The notes beneath the pieces were generated by a model. The model made no database searches. It saw only the letters and a list, made by a program, of their open reading frames with translations, and had not been told where the DNA came from. A stretch of 44,345 nt of DNA, taken from positions 1 to 44,345 of the forward strand of contig JAEZLJ010000150.1 in assembly GCA_023415275.1 (NCBI GenBank), in the 5' to 3' direction. Positions 8,058 through 16,215 of this stretch are shown piece by piece; position 1 is the first letter of the stretch; each line of letters begins with the position of its first letter. The stretch comes from Bacteroidota bacterium. Its GTDB lineage: Bacteria > Bacteroidota > Bacteroidia > Chitinophagales > Chitinophagaceae. Both the position numbers and the translations under genes were made by a program.

Positions 8058-8658
8058 CACCATTGAGAAGCCCTCAAGTGCTGAATACAAGGACAGGGGC
8101 AGCCGTTTCCTCGGTTATGCTTACCCGGTAGCATCAGCTGATGACTTCAAAAAATATTTAAAAGCACTTAAAGAAGAACATCCCAAGGCAGCGCATCATT
8201 GTTTTGCCTACCGTATTGGCACTGATGGTAACAATTTCCGTGCGGGTGATGATGGCGAACCTTCCGGATCGGCCGGGAAGCCCATACTTGGACAGATAGA
8301 CAGCAAAGGTGTTACTAATGTGGCTGTGATAGTGGTTCGTTATTTTGGTGGCACTTTGCTTGGTGTTCCCGGGTTGATCAATGCTTATAAAATGGTTACC
8401 TCCCTGGCGCTTCAGCTTACACCCATCATCCAGAAGCCCATACTGGAAAACTATGAGCTCCAGTTTGATTACACCCTGATGAACGAGATCATGATGGTAG
8501 TTAAACGTTTTGGTTGTGTGGTTCTGCAAAATGAAGCCCAATTGTTTTGCCGCATGATCCTGGGTATTCCCAAAGAGAACCTGGAAAATTGCCTCAATAA
8601 GATCAAAGATCTCCATGGTGTTGAATTCAAAAAATGGGAAGAGGGGAAAAGAATATAA
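8044..8658 (+). CDS. yigZ: YigZ/IMPACT family protein
   Basis: The protein has 204 residues. The N-terminal UPF0029/IMPACT domain (about 15-125) carries the diagnostic DDGEPSGSAGKP segment and the VRYFGGTLLGVPGL motif. A C-terminal ferredoxin-like domain (about 135-200) follows. Eukaryotic IMPACT regulates translational stress signalling through GCN1/GCN2; the bacterial YigZ role is unsettled, with nucleic-acid or ribosome binding proposed. The start overlaps the ribD stop region by 14 bases, which suggests translational coupling rather than a functional link to riboflavin. Confidence 0.93.
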   Translation: MNHYNTIEKPSSAEYKDRGSRFLGYAYPVASADDFKKYLKALKEEHPKAAHHCFAYRIGTDGNNFRAGDDGEPSGSAGKPILGQIDSKGVTNVAVIVVRYFGGTLLGVPGLINAYKMVTSLALQLTPIIQKPILENYELQFDYTLMNEIMMVVKRFGCVVLQNEAQLFCRMILGIPKENLENCLNKIKDLHGVEFKKWEEGKRI

Positions 8659-9284
8659 GTGGCAATGGAAGGTTGACTGCACATTACATCATACACATCC
8701 CCGGTTCGATGTGGGATATGTGGCAAACAGGTCCTGCGCAAGTCTCTTACTGACTTTTGTAAGAACTGCCTACTTAAGCATGCAAAAAAGATCAGTGTGC
8801 TAAGAAACACCCTGGTTGATAAGGTATATTCTACCTGCTTTTTCATAGTAATATTTATTTAATAGTTTGTAATGCAAAGATTACATCCTGGCTATGACAC
8901 ACTTTCCCGTTTGGGCACGTTTGGATACAAATGAGCACGAAATAGCACGAATTAGCACGTTTGGGCACAAAAGGGTATAGCGTTGTCGTAATCAAACTGT
9001 TAATCCCCTGGCATAACTATCCAGGCTTACCTATTAGTTAATCTTTCGAAAGCTTTTATCTATAGAGACCTGGTTGTATCCAGTCCTGTCTTCCATTAAT
9101 AAATCTCTATCAGAACAGGTACTAAATCCAGGTAGCATTTCAGGTATAAAACACCTCTATGCCGCCTTCTTAAAGAGTCGGCACAGACACCGCACAGACA
9201 TGGCGCAGAGGTGGTACAAACGCGTTGCATTATGCCGGAAACTATAAGGATTTTGAACCTTAGGCAAGGTCCATTACCAGCAGG
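8659..9284. other. Gene-free stretch of about 625 bases
   Basis: I see no credible gene here. Frames are short, have no family resemblance and no conserved start context. It holds the 10-bp-period repeat at 8906-8975 and a weak inverted repeat (CACCTCT near 9151, AGAGGTG near 9206). It may carry the terminator of the ribD-yigZ unit, but no convincing stem with a T-tract was found. Confidence 0.6.
8906..8975. repeat. Tandem array of seven degenerate 10-bp units
   Basis: The stretch divides exactly into seven 10-mers: CCCGTTTGGG, CACGTTTGGA, TACAAATGAG, CACGAAATAG, CACGAATTAG, CACGTTTGGG, CACAAAAGGG. Most begin CAC and end AG or GG. The period equals roughly one helical turn, so the shared CAC would sit on one face of the DNA. 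It is not a CRISPR array: there are no long repeats or unique spacers. Confidence 0.75.
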
Positions 9285-9773
9285 TCAATGGAGGCTAATC
9301 ACTCTTGTGATCTGCCAGGTATTATTCACTTGGTGCCATATAATGACAAATTTCCCCGGGTGGGAAGGTGTTCCTGGTGGCTCCTGGTTATTATGAAATT
9401 TATGTATGCCCATTTCCACAGCTCCAAAATCTTTTATGGGGTATACCTCAATACTCCCGGGAACTAATTCGCGGGTAACCTTGCCACATATATTCTTTTG
9501 AAGTGCTTCCATCAGATCTTTTTTGGAAGTGGACAAACCACCTTTATCATGGTAAAATTCCAGGCTGTCTGAAAAGATGTTACGTTGAGTATTCAGGTCG
9601 CATGTATTGTAGGCGGTAAAATAAATACTATCCCATTTAACCATAGTGTCGTACAGGCTTTGTGAATCGGGGATATATTGGTAGTTGGTCATTCTTTTTT
9701 TAGAGGCCGTGCAAGCCATAAGTAACAGGCAGGGCAGCATCAGGAAAACTACTATTGCAAATAACCGGTTCAT
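9285..9773 (-). CDS. Lipoprotein with NTF2/DUF4440-like domain
   Basis: The protein has 162 residues. The ATG at 9773 opens a type II signal peptide, with a hydrophobic stretch (4-19) and lipobox L-M-A-C at C21. Upstream in-frame codons would bury this signal behind an unrelated 41-residue extension, so the shorter start is preferred. The mature part, with DSIYFTAYNTCDLNTQRNIF, SDSLEFYHD and the closing NTWQITRVISLH strand, follows the SnoaL/DUF4440 cone-fold pattern. Members bind or act on small hydrophobic ligands, but no catalytic residue can be named here. It is downstream of, and co-directional with, the DUF6544 gene. Confidence 0.75.
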   Translation of the reverse strand: MNRLFAIVVFLMLPCLLLMACTASKKRMTNYQYIPDSQSLYDTMVKWDSIYFTAYNTCDLNTQRNIFSDSLEFYHDKGGLSTSKKDLMEALQKNICGKVTRELVPGSIEVYPIKDFGAVEMGIHKFHNNQEPPGTPSHPGKFVIIWHQVNNTWQITRVISLH

Positions 9774-9916
9774 GATTTTGTTTTTAACCAGGAGATTGCC
9801 GATCATGCAGACATCCCGGGAAGCATCTTTTCTAAGATAAGCTATTCCAGGATAAAGGAATAGAGGGGCAAAGCATACAATGTATTTTATCACCAAAATT
9901 GAGGAAAAGTACCAGC

Positions 9917-11026
9917 TTAATCTGCTGTTAAGTCGTGTGGATTGTATGTGACATTGGTAATAAGGAATGAACCATAACAGAGATCTTCAGCAGGGAAATT
10001 ATAAATGGTTTCCGCCATGGCGGGTAGTTGAAATCCATTAATGAATTTATATCCTCTTATAGGTGTGGACCATGGCATTCTTCTTAAACTATTATCCGGA
10101 GTGATGGCAAACCTGTCAGGGGAAGAAAAATTGGTTAGCGCTCCATTTTTGGCAAAATAAAGAGTAGCGGTCACTGATATTCCCTGGCTGGTAAACCTGG
10201 CCTTTACTGTTTGGTCATTAGCTTCCAGCCATTGAATTCTTTTATCTATCAATGTGGCGGGAGCCATGCAACACATATCATTGAAAAAGGTAACGGTTTC
10301 AGCGGCATTCATTTCTTTTCCTTCATTGTACTGCACTTTGAATAATGAAAAAAGTCGAATGTCCATGGTGGCCTTCCCACCGGCGAACCTATGATAACCT
10401 GCTACCGGGAGTTTTTTCATCCTCGCCTTCATAAAGAAGAAACGGGAGGTGGTTTCAATAAAATTATATTGAGTGCTACTAACAGGCATCCAGGCCGATA
10501 AGGCATCTTTTCTTAATTGCCCGGACATTTCCACTTTGAAATGTGTCACCTTGGGCTGACCAACCGCTCCGCAGTAATGTAAATAATTTTGTATGGCAGC
10601 AGGCAGGTCCTGGATATCCTTCTGCGTTAAAATGTTAACAGGCTGGTTGGCCTGGAGTTTCAATTGCTGACCTACCTCTGTTTGATACTGGAGTTTGAAA
10701 ATAGATGATGCAATGGAAACGAGGATGAGGAGCAGAAGCATGACATTGATTACAGTACCAAACTTTGCATCCTTCCAGTTGAGCAGGATAAGGTATTGAG
10801 AAAGTATCAAGGCTATTATGGCCGGTAGCCACCACCATTCTTTATTGAAATGATATAATAGCGCAGTAGAGATCATTAATACTGCTGCTGTAAGCCATAG
10901 ATAACCATTGATCCTGGAAATATTAATAGACAAATCTGGCAGCGGCACCAGGTCAAAGGCTTTTGAAAATCCCAGCAAATGCAAAAGCCCATGAATGAAG
11001 ACCAGGATGACAAGCGCAGTTTTCAT
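9917..11026 (-). CDS. DUF6544 (formerly DUF6920) membrane protein
   Basis: The protein has 369 residues. Four hydrophobic helices occupy the N-terminus (about 3-25, 43-60, 66-85, 91-110), and a soluble domain of about 240 residues follows. That domain begins with LPAAIQNYLHYCGAVGQPKV and includes HFKVEMSGQLR, the FNDMCCMAPATLID motif and a closing beta-rich region ending in the NVTYN segment. This pattern (P-x-x-V-x-Y-L-x-Y-x-G, then F-N-D-M and A-P) is what I recall for DUF6544 proteins. The biochemical role is unknown. The neighbouring lipoprotein gene lies about 140 bases downstream on the same strand. Confidence 0.75.
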   Translation of the reverse strand: MKTALVILVFIHGLLHLLGFSKAFDLVPLPDLSINISRINGYLWLTAAVLMISTALLYHFNKEWWWLPAIIALILSQYLILLNWKDAKFGTVINVMLLLLILVSIASSIFKLQYQTEVGQQLKLQANQPVNILTQKDIQDLPAAIQNYLHYCGAVGQPKVTHFKVEMSGQLRKDALSAWMPVSSTQYNFIETTSRFFFMKARMKKLPVAGYHRFAGGKATMDIRLFSLFKVQYNEGKEMNAAETVTFFNDMCCMAPATLIDKRIQWLEANDQTVKARFTSQGISVTATLYFAKNGALTNFSSPDRFAITPDNSLRRMPWSTPIRGYKFINGFQLPAMAETIYNFPAEDLCYGSFLITNVTYNPHDLTAD

Positions 11027-11111
11027 TGCCTGAATTGTAATTTAAATCAACGTATATTTTTAAAAAGGGGCAATGACAGGAGTAGATCAAAGCAATGATA
11101 TTGGTCAGTTA

Positions 11112-11142
11112 CAAAAAAAATGGTGCTTCCGGGGAAGCACCA
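11112..11142 (-). terminator. Intrinsic terminator of icd
   Basis: On the minus strand a near-perfect inverted repeat (11121-11130 with 11133-11142, TGGTGCTTCC type) is followed by eight T. It lies directly downstream of the icd stop. Confidence 0.88.
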
Positions 11143-11166
11143 TTATGAAGATTTAAAAAACTGTTA

Positions 11167-12405
11167 TTAAGAAATGCCCATTTTTTTCTTCAGATTCTGG
11201 TCAATGGCATCAAGGAATTCTTCAGTGTATAGATAATCCTTTCCATGCTCTACCTTGCCCGGGTTGATGGTCAGTGCCAGGTCCTTGGTCATTTTTCCGC
11301 TTTCCACGGTTTCTATACATACTTCTTCCAGTGCATTACTGAAATTGATCAGTTCCTGGTTGTTATCCAGTTTGCCACGGAATGCCAAACCTCTAGTCCA
11401 GGCAAATATGGATGCAATAGGATTGGTAGAAGTGGGGTTACCCTTCTGGTGTTCACGATAGTGGCGCGTTACTGTACCGTGAGCCGCTTCTGCTTCCATG
11501 GTTTTGCCGTCAGGGGTGACAAGTACAGATGTCATCAGGCCCAATGAGCCAAAGCCCTGGGCAACAGAATCACTTTGAACGTCGCCATCATAGTTCTTGC
11601 AGGCCCATACAAAGCCACCATTCCATTTCATAGCTGAAGCCACCATGTCATCGATCAGGCGATGCTCATAAGTAATGCCCGCTTCTGCAAACTTCTGTTT
11701 GAATTCAGCGTCGAATATCTCGGCAAATATGTCGCGGAACCTGCCATCATATTTTTTAAGGATGGTATTTTTAGTACTGAGGTATAAAGGCCAGCCTTTT
11801 TGTAAGGCCATGTTCATACAGCTACGAGCAAAGCCACGAATGCTTTCATCTGTATTATACATGGCTAAAGCCACTCCGCCATCGCCAGTATAGTTGTACA
11901 CTTCATATTCCTGCTTTTCGCCATTCTCACCTTCGAAAGTGATGGTAAGCTTTCCTTTCCCTTTTACCACGAAGTCTGTAGCGCGGTACTGATCGCCAAA
12001 AGCATGACGGCCTACCACTATGGGGCGATCCCAGGTAGTAACAAGGCGGGGAACATTCTTAATTACAATGGGTTCGCGAAACACAGTTCCGTCCAGTATG
12101 TTCCTGATGGTACCGTTAGGGCTTTTCCACATTTGCTTCAGGTTAAACTCCTTTACCCTGTCTTCATCCGGAGTAATGGTAGCGCATTTAATACCTACGC
12201 CGTATTGCTTAATGGCATTTGCCGCATCAATGGTTACACGGTCACTGGTCTGGTCGCGATATTCAACGCCAAGGTCAAAGTATTTGATATCCAGTTCCAG
12301 GTAGGGCAGGATCAACTTGTCTTTAATGAATTTCCAGATTATTCGGGTCATTTCATCGCCGTCCAGTTCTACCACGGGATTGGCAACTTTAATCTTCTGT
12401 GTCAT
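11167..12405 (-). CDS. icd: NADP-dependent isocitrate dehydrogenase (homodimeric, eukaryote-like subfamily)
   Basis: The protein has 412 residues and oxidatively decarboxylates isocitrate to 2-oxoglutarate in the TCA cycle, making NADPH. It belongs to the subfamily shared with mitochondrial/cytosolic IDH: N-terminal VVELDGDEMTRIIW, the substrate loop KSPNGTIRNILDGTVFREPI, IDDMVA with metal-binding aspartates, DVQSDSVAQGFGSLG, and EAAHGTVTRHYR near the cofactor site. Length matches the eukaryote-type enzyme. A TAGTTTTG element lies 27 bases upstream of the start. The gene is monocistronic, with its own strong terminator, and divergent from the Crp/Fnr regulator. Confidence 0.97.
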   Translation of the reverse strand: MTQKIKVANPVVELDGDEMTRIIWKFIKDKLILPYLELDIKYFDLGVEYRDQTSDRVTIDAANAIKQYGVGIKCATITPDEDRVKEFNLKQMWKSPNGTIRNILDGTVFREPIVIKNVPRLVTTWDRPIVVGRHAFGDQYRATDFVVKGKGKLTITFEGENGEKQEYEVYNYTGDGGVALAMYNTDESIRGFARSCMNMALQKGWPLYLSTKNTILKKYDGRFRDIFAEIFDAEFKQKFAEAGITYEHRLIDDMVASAMKWNGGFVWACKNYDGDVQSDSVAQGFGSLGLMTSVLVTPDGKTMEAEAAHGTVTRHYREHQKGNPTSTNPIASIFAWTRGLAFRGKLDNNQELINFSNALEEVCIETVESGKMTKDLALTINPGKVEHGKDYLYTEEFLDAIDQNLKKKMGIS

Positions 12406-12432
12406 TTATGCTCGGTTTGTTTAAATAATCGG

Positions 12433-12440
12433 CAAAACTA
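12433..12440 (-). promoter_or_regulatory. -7 element of icd
   Basis: On the minus strand TAGTTTTG matches TAnnTTTG and predicts a leader of a little over 20 bases. No clear -33 TTTG is present. Confidence 0.45.
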
Positions 12441-12671
12441 AGGTTTATTTTAAGTTGGCGGTATGAGTAAAATAAGGTCTGATGCGTAGATGACGGGACA
12501 AATTTTGTAAGAGGAATGATCCATCCTTGCAGAATTTGCAACAGGTAACCCGTTCAGCAATCAATTCAATTTTCGAAGGAAAAGTTTATTGAAACCCTTT
12601 TGGCAAGTGAATGCAATAATTGTAGTAACTTATGGTGGCAAACGTCATTATCACCTACTCAAGACCTCAGC

Positions 12672-13268
12672 ATGGAAAATGTTCGGCCATTTTTCCTGTT
12701 TCTTCACAAATTCATAGATCTTAGGGAACAAGAATTTAATGACAATATACGGCCCTACCTGCAGGTGCGCCATTTCAGAAAAAAGCAGCCTTTGTGTAAA
12801 ATAGGAGAGGTGGAGGATTACCTGAATTTTATATTGAAAGGCTTGGTTTTGAAGTACTACAAGAAGGGTGAAGGAGACATGATCACGCAGATCTCTACAG
12901 AAGGTCACATCATCCATTCTCAGGAATCCTTTCATAGCCGCACACCATCCGAATATTGCGTGGAGGCAGTAGAGCCCACCACGGTTATCTCCATAAACTA
13001 CGAGAACCTGGAAAAGATCTATTCTACAAGTGCGAAGATGGAAAGGCTTGGCAGGCTGGTGGTCACATTTTCTATGGTAGTAAAGGACAAGTGGTGGACG
13101 AATATGATCCGCCTGAGCCCGCGGGAACGATTCCTGGACTTTATCAATAAGAATCCGGAGCTGCTACAAAGGATCCCTCAGAAATACCTCGCTTCCTACC
13201 TCAACATCCAGCCAGAAACCTTCAGCCGTTTTAAACACATGCTTAAAGAAAAGAGAGTTCATCTATAA
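12672..13268 (+). CDS. Crp/Fnr family transcriptional regulator
   Basis: The protein has 198 residues. A cyclic-nucleotide-binding-like beta-roll (about 20-115) is followed by a dimerisation helix and a short C-terminal helix-turn-helix (about 165-195, with RIPQKYLASYLNIQPETFSR). This compact form, lacking a recognisable cAMP-binding cassette, is common in Bacteroidota. The ATG at 12672 (MENVRPFF) is preferred; an in-frame start at 12600 would add 24 unconserved residues. It is divergent from icd and upstream of the MBL-fold gene. Regulation of either neighbour is possible but unsupported by any visible operator. Confidence 0.9.
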   Translation: MENVRPFFLFLHKFIDLREQEFNDNIRPYLQVRHFRKKQPLCKIGEVEDYLNFILKGLVLKYYKKGEGDMITQISTEGHIIHSQESFHSRTPSEYCVEAVEPTTVISINYENLEKIYSTSAKMERLGRLVVTFSMVVKDKWWTNMIRLSPRERFLDFINKNPELLQRIPQKYLASYLNIQPETFSRFKHMLKEKRVHL

Positions 13269-13330
13269 GCTTTTCCCTTCCGCCTGAAAGTACTTCCTAT
13301 TCAAAGTTTTAGCGTGAAACACCTGCTTGC

Positions 13331-13360
13331 TTTGCAATACATGTCATGGTATATTATTTG
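13331..13360 (+). promoter_or_regulatory. Candidate promoter of the MBL-fold gene
   Basis: TTTG (13331-13334), 17 bases, then TATTATTTG (13352-13360) form a variant Bacteroidota promoter with three instead of two bases inside the -7 element. The TTTG-to-TTTG distance is one base shorter than consensus. Confidence 0.35.
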
Positions 13361-13383
13361 TGCCTGTATGTGTTCAACCTTAA

Positions 13384-14499
13384 ATGATTACCATGAATCA
13401 GACATTAGTGCAAAGGCGGGAAAAATCAGCAACGGAAGAAAGAAGTGTGGGAAGTAATTCCTGGGTGGTAGCTCCCGGTGTTTGGAGACTGAAAGACCTC
13501 TTCGTAAACATCTATATCATCCAGAACCGGGAAGGTACAGAATGGGTGTTAGTGGATACCGGGTTAAAAACAACAGCGGGCAAAATCAGGGAGTTAGTTA
13601 ATACACTGTTTGGAAGCTATGGAAGCAGACCTAAGGCTATTATTATGACCCATGGTCATTTTGACCACAGGGGTTCTTTGTTAGAACTGGCAGAGCAATG
13701 GGGCGCACCCGTTTATTGTCATCATATGGAACGACCTTATTTGACCGGGCAATCATCCTATCCACCACCAGACCCATCGGTGGGAGGTGGTTTGATGGCA
13801 TTGATGTCCTTTGCCTATCCCAAAGGCCCTATAAATGCAGAAGCTTACCTACGTGAACTACCGGTAGATGGCTCTGTACCTGAACTAGAGGATTGGAAAT
13901 GGATCCATACGCCCGGCCATACTCCTGGACACATCAGCCTGTTCAGGGAAAAGGATGGGGTATTGGTAGCTGGTGATGCCTTTGTGACCACCATGCAGGA
14001 ATCTTTGCTGGCAGTAGCTACCCAGAAGGAATATGTTTGTGGGCCTCCCAAATACTTTACACCCGATTGGGGCGCGGCTGCCCGTTCTGTAAAAGAATTA
14101 GCTAGCCTGGAGCCCAATGTGGTAGCTACCGGTCATGGACATGCCATGTATGGAGATGTGGCCAGGAAAGAGCTTCACAAATTGTCGCGTGAATTCTGGA
14201 AACGCGGAATGCCGGCCACTGGTAGATATGTAAAAGAAGCCGCAGCATTTGATGAAAATGGGGTTCCGGTTCATATTCCATCTGGTAAAGAAATATTGCT
14301 TAAAAAAATAGCTATTGCTGCTGCCTTGTTTGCCCTTGGATATATCATTGCCAAACAAAAGAAAAAAACAACTGGCCTCAGCAAACTGGCTGCTGGACAG
14401 TTAGGTTCAGCCCTGAAATCTTCGGCTATGGGTGCCTTAGGAGCCACGGCAGCAGCTTCGCCTGCCATGCCCAGCATTCCATTGATTCCAGCCATATAG
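13384..14499 (+). CDS. MBL-fold metallo-hydrolase with C-terminal membrane-like tail
   Basis: The protein has 371 residues. The metallo-beta-lactamase fold occupies about 25-280. It shows H90-x-H92-x-D94-H95 (THGHFDHRGS), H179 (TPGHTPGH), D198 (AGDAF) and a late GHGHAMYGD, a full two-metal set. The catalytic part resembles the broad glyoxalase II-like hydrolases. After it comes a hydrophobic helix (about 303-323) followed by KQKKK and an Ala/Gly/Pro-rich tail, which is unusual and suggests membrane association. The start could also be the Met at 13393; nothing decides between them. The substrate is unknown. Confidence 0.88.
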   Translation: MITMNQTLVQRREKSATEERSVGSNSWVVAPGVWRLKDLFVNIYIIQNREGTEWVLVDTGLKTTAGKIRELVNTLFGSYGSRPKAIIMTHGHFDHRGSLLELAEQWGAPVYCHHMERPYLTGQSSYPPPDPSVGGGLMALMSFAYPKGPINAEAYLRELPVDGSVPELEDWKWIHTPGHTPGHISLFREKDGVLVAGDAFVTTMQESLLAVATQKEYVCGPPKYFTPDWGAAARSVKELASLEPNVVATGHGHAMYGDVARKELHKLSREFWKRGMPATGRYVKEAAAFDENGVPVHIPSGKEILLKKIAIAAALFALGYIIAKQKKKTTGLSKLAAGQLGSALKSSAMGALGATAAASPAMPSIPLIPAI

Positions 14500-14511
14500 A
14501 TGGTTGATCAT

Positions 14512-14556
14512 AATAAATAGATAAGGCCTTTCCCAGAAAGGCCTTATCTATTTATT
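14512..14556. terminator. Bidirectional terminator with a 20-bp perfect stem
   Basis: Positions 14512-14531 pair without mismatch to 14537-14556 around a CCCAG loop (core GATAAGGCCTTT). The A/T-rich stem base supplies the U-tract in both directions. It separates the convergent MBL-fold gene and pdxJ. Confidence 0.88.
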
Positions 14557-14579
14557 GACTTATGCTTTTTACTCAAGAC

Positions 14580-15305
14580 TTATTCAGCTAATTGCCGTTT
14601 GTATATCTGTATTGTATTTTCTAGTCCCAGGTAGATGGCATCGCTGATCAAGGCATGACCAATACTTACTTCATCTAACCATGGAATATTTTGTTTGAAG
14701 AATTTCAGGTTATTGAGGTCAAGGTCATGACCTGCATTCAATCCCAATCCCAGTTCTTTGGCCTTTTTAGCGGCAGCCACATAAGGAGTGATGGCAGAAT
14801 TCCTGTTGCCGGTTGCATATTGCCTGGCATATCCTTCGGTATAAAGCTCTATCCGGTCCGTGCCTGTCCTGGCGGCTCCTTCCACCATTTCTATGACAGG
14901 ATCAACGAAGATGGATACACGAATACCGGCAGCTTTGAATACTGCAATCATCTCTTTTAAGTAATCCTTGTTCTTGATAGTATCCCAACCATGATCAGAG
15001 GTTATTTGGCCCAGTTCATCAGGCACCAGGGTCACCTGGTCTGGTTTGTTTTCCAGCACCAGGTCCACAAACTTTTGTTCTCTGCAGTTGCCTTCAATAT
15101 TAAATTCGGTATTAATGATCTTTTTGATTTCCCTGACATCCTGGTAGCGTATATGCCGTTCATCGGGACGGGGATGAACGGTAATACCATCAGCACCAAA
15201 ACGCTGTGCATCTATAGCCACCTTTACTACATCTGGATTATTACCACCGCGGCTGTTGCGAAGGGTAGCTATTTTATTAATGTTCACCGAAAGCTTAGTT
15301 GACAT
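14580..15305 (-). CDS. pdxJ: Pyridoxine 5'-phosphate synthase
   Basis: The protein has 241 residues. It condenses 1-deoxyxylulose 5-phosphate with 3-amino-2-oxopropyl phosphate to pyridoxine 5'-phosphate, the last ring-forming step of the DXP-dependent vitamin B6 pathway. It is a TIM barrel with family signatures: VNINKIATLRNSRGG at the N-terminus, TVHPRPDERHI (substrate-binding His/Arg), VTLVPDE, SIFVDP, ELYTEGYA and GLNAGHDL near the second phosphate site. Length matches the family. The start is certain from the conserved N-terminus, and a TAATTTTG element lies four bases before it with no ribosome-binding site. Confidence 0.97.
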   Translation of the reverse strand: MSTKLSVNINKIATLRNSRGGNNPDVVKVAIDAQRFGADGITVHPRPDERHIRYQDVREIKKIINTEFNIEGNCREQKFVDLVLENKPDQVTLVPDELGQITSDHGWDTIKNKDYLKEMIAVFKAAGIRVSIFVDPVIEMVEGAARTGTDRIELYTEGYARQYATGNRNSAITPYVAAAKKAKELGLGLNAGHDLDLNNLKFFKQNIPWLDEVSIGHALISDAIYLGLENTIQIYKRQLAE

Positions 15306-15309
15306 GTTG

Positions 15310-15317
15310 CAAAATTA
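15310..15317 (-). promoter_or_regulatory. -7 element of pdxJ, leaderless spacing
   Basis: On the minus strand TAATTTTG is followed by four bases (CAAC) and the ATG. The TSS is predicted at or beside the start codon. A -33 TTTG is not evident. Confidence 0.5.
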
Positions 15318-15373
15318 AGGAGAAGCCTGCAGGTGAAATGGAAACGCATTTATATGTATAATGAGCAGTTTAC

Positions 15374-16162
15374 TTACAACTCTTTCCAGGTGTGATCAGC
15401 AAGCAATTGTACTGCCGCAATAAATTTTTCGAAGGGCATGGAAGCTCCCCATTCAAGCGGTGAGATCAGGGATATCATATGGCCACCATCTTTTTTTTCA
15501 TAGAGGTAATAGATCTGCCCGATCTCAGGTTTGAAGGATATCCTGGCATTATATATCAGCATGGAAAGCTCCTTTCTTTTATGGATCTCCTGGGCTTGTA
15601 GGGCTAATAGCTCTATTTGTTTCCGTATCTGGTCCAATTGCATATTGGTTTGTTCCTCCATGGCAGTTAAAGCCTTATGCCTGATCACACCTTCTTCTGT
15701 TGGTTTTATCAAAGCTCCGGATACAGAAGCGGAGTAGGGGAGTACACTCATTTGCTTATGATAAAATTCTGTGTTGGTGTAAGTATTTCCATTGTCATCA
15801 AATCCTTGCCTGGCTATTCTTAAATATCCATTGGGCTGTATTTCGTGACTGATATGCATTAACACCTGGCCTGCTCTATAGAAATGTATTTCGAAATTGA
15901 TACTGTCAATAAATGAGAGTTGTATTTTGTCTGCAAAGCGTTGGTCCTGGAAGTCGTGTAATTCACCATCTGCTATAACCCTGTACTCTGATGAAAAACC
16001 CTGGTTCTCTAAACTGGTCCAACTGTGGCTGATGATCATTTCTTTTTTAGCATCAGCAGCTTCTAATTTATAGATGCCAGATTTAGGGCGTTCACCCATT
16101 TCATATATCCCTTTTTCAGGAAATAATTGCCAACTACCCAGGAAGTTATATGCCTTTATCAT
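15374..16162 (-). CDS. Two-domain protein: lipocalin-like N-terminus and C-terminal DUF2452
   Basis: The protein has 262 residues. Residues 1-135 (FLGSWQLFPEKGIYEMGERPKSGIYKL... with alternating strands) look like a calycin/lipocalin-type beta-barrel with the opening G-S/T-W motif. Residues 140-262 match DUF2452: a helical coiled segment (EEQTNMQLDQIRKQIELLA), then FKPEIGQIYYLYEKKDG, ISPLEWG and the ending LLADHTWKEL. No signal peptide is present, so it is presumably cytoplasmic. Function is unknown. It is co-directional with pdxJ downstream and the acetyltransferase gene upstream, but no promoter could be placed with confidence. Confidence 0.75.
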   Translation of the reverse strand: MIKAYNFLGSWQLFPEKGIYEMGERPKSGIYKLEAADAKKEMIISHSWTSLENQGFSSEYRVIADGELHDFQDQRFADKIQLSFIDSINFEIHFYRAGQVLMHISHEIQPNGYLRIARQGFDDNGNTYTNTEFYHKQMSVLPYSASVSGALIKPTEEGVIRHKALTAMEEQTNMQLDQIRKQIELLALQAQEIHKRKELSMLIYNARISFKPEIGQIYYLYEKKDGGHMISLISPLEWGASMPFEKFIAAVQLLADHTWKEL

Positions 16163-16215
16163 GTAATGCCCTACTTTTTGAAATGCCTGACTTATTTACT
16201 TATCGTTTTATTCTA

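Noticed and set aside
8158..8682. 174-codon minus-strand frame opposite the yigZ gene
   Set aside because: It is a shadow of a strongly conserved protein on the plus strand; the translation has no family signature and its Lys/Ser/Gln-poor, His/Phe-rich composition is typical of antisense frames.
8906..8975. CRISPR array
   Set aside because: The repeat unit is 10 bp with no spacers, and there are no cas genes in the window.
9211..9396. 61-codon plus-strand frame at the end of the lipoprotein gene
   Set aside because: Overlaps the antisense of the lipoprotein C-terminus and lacks any recognisable start context.
12004..12441. 145-codon plus-strand frame opposite icd
   Set aside because: Antisense of the most conserved part of isocitrate dehydrogenase; no start context and no family match.
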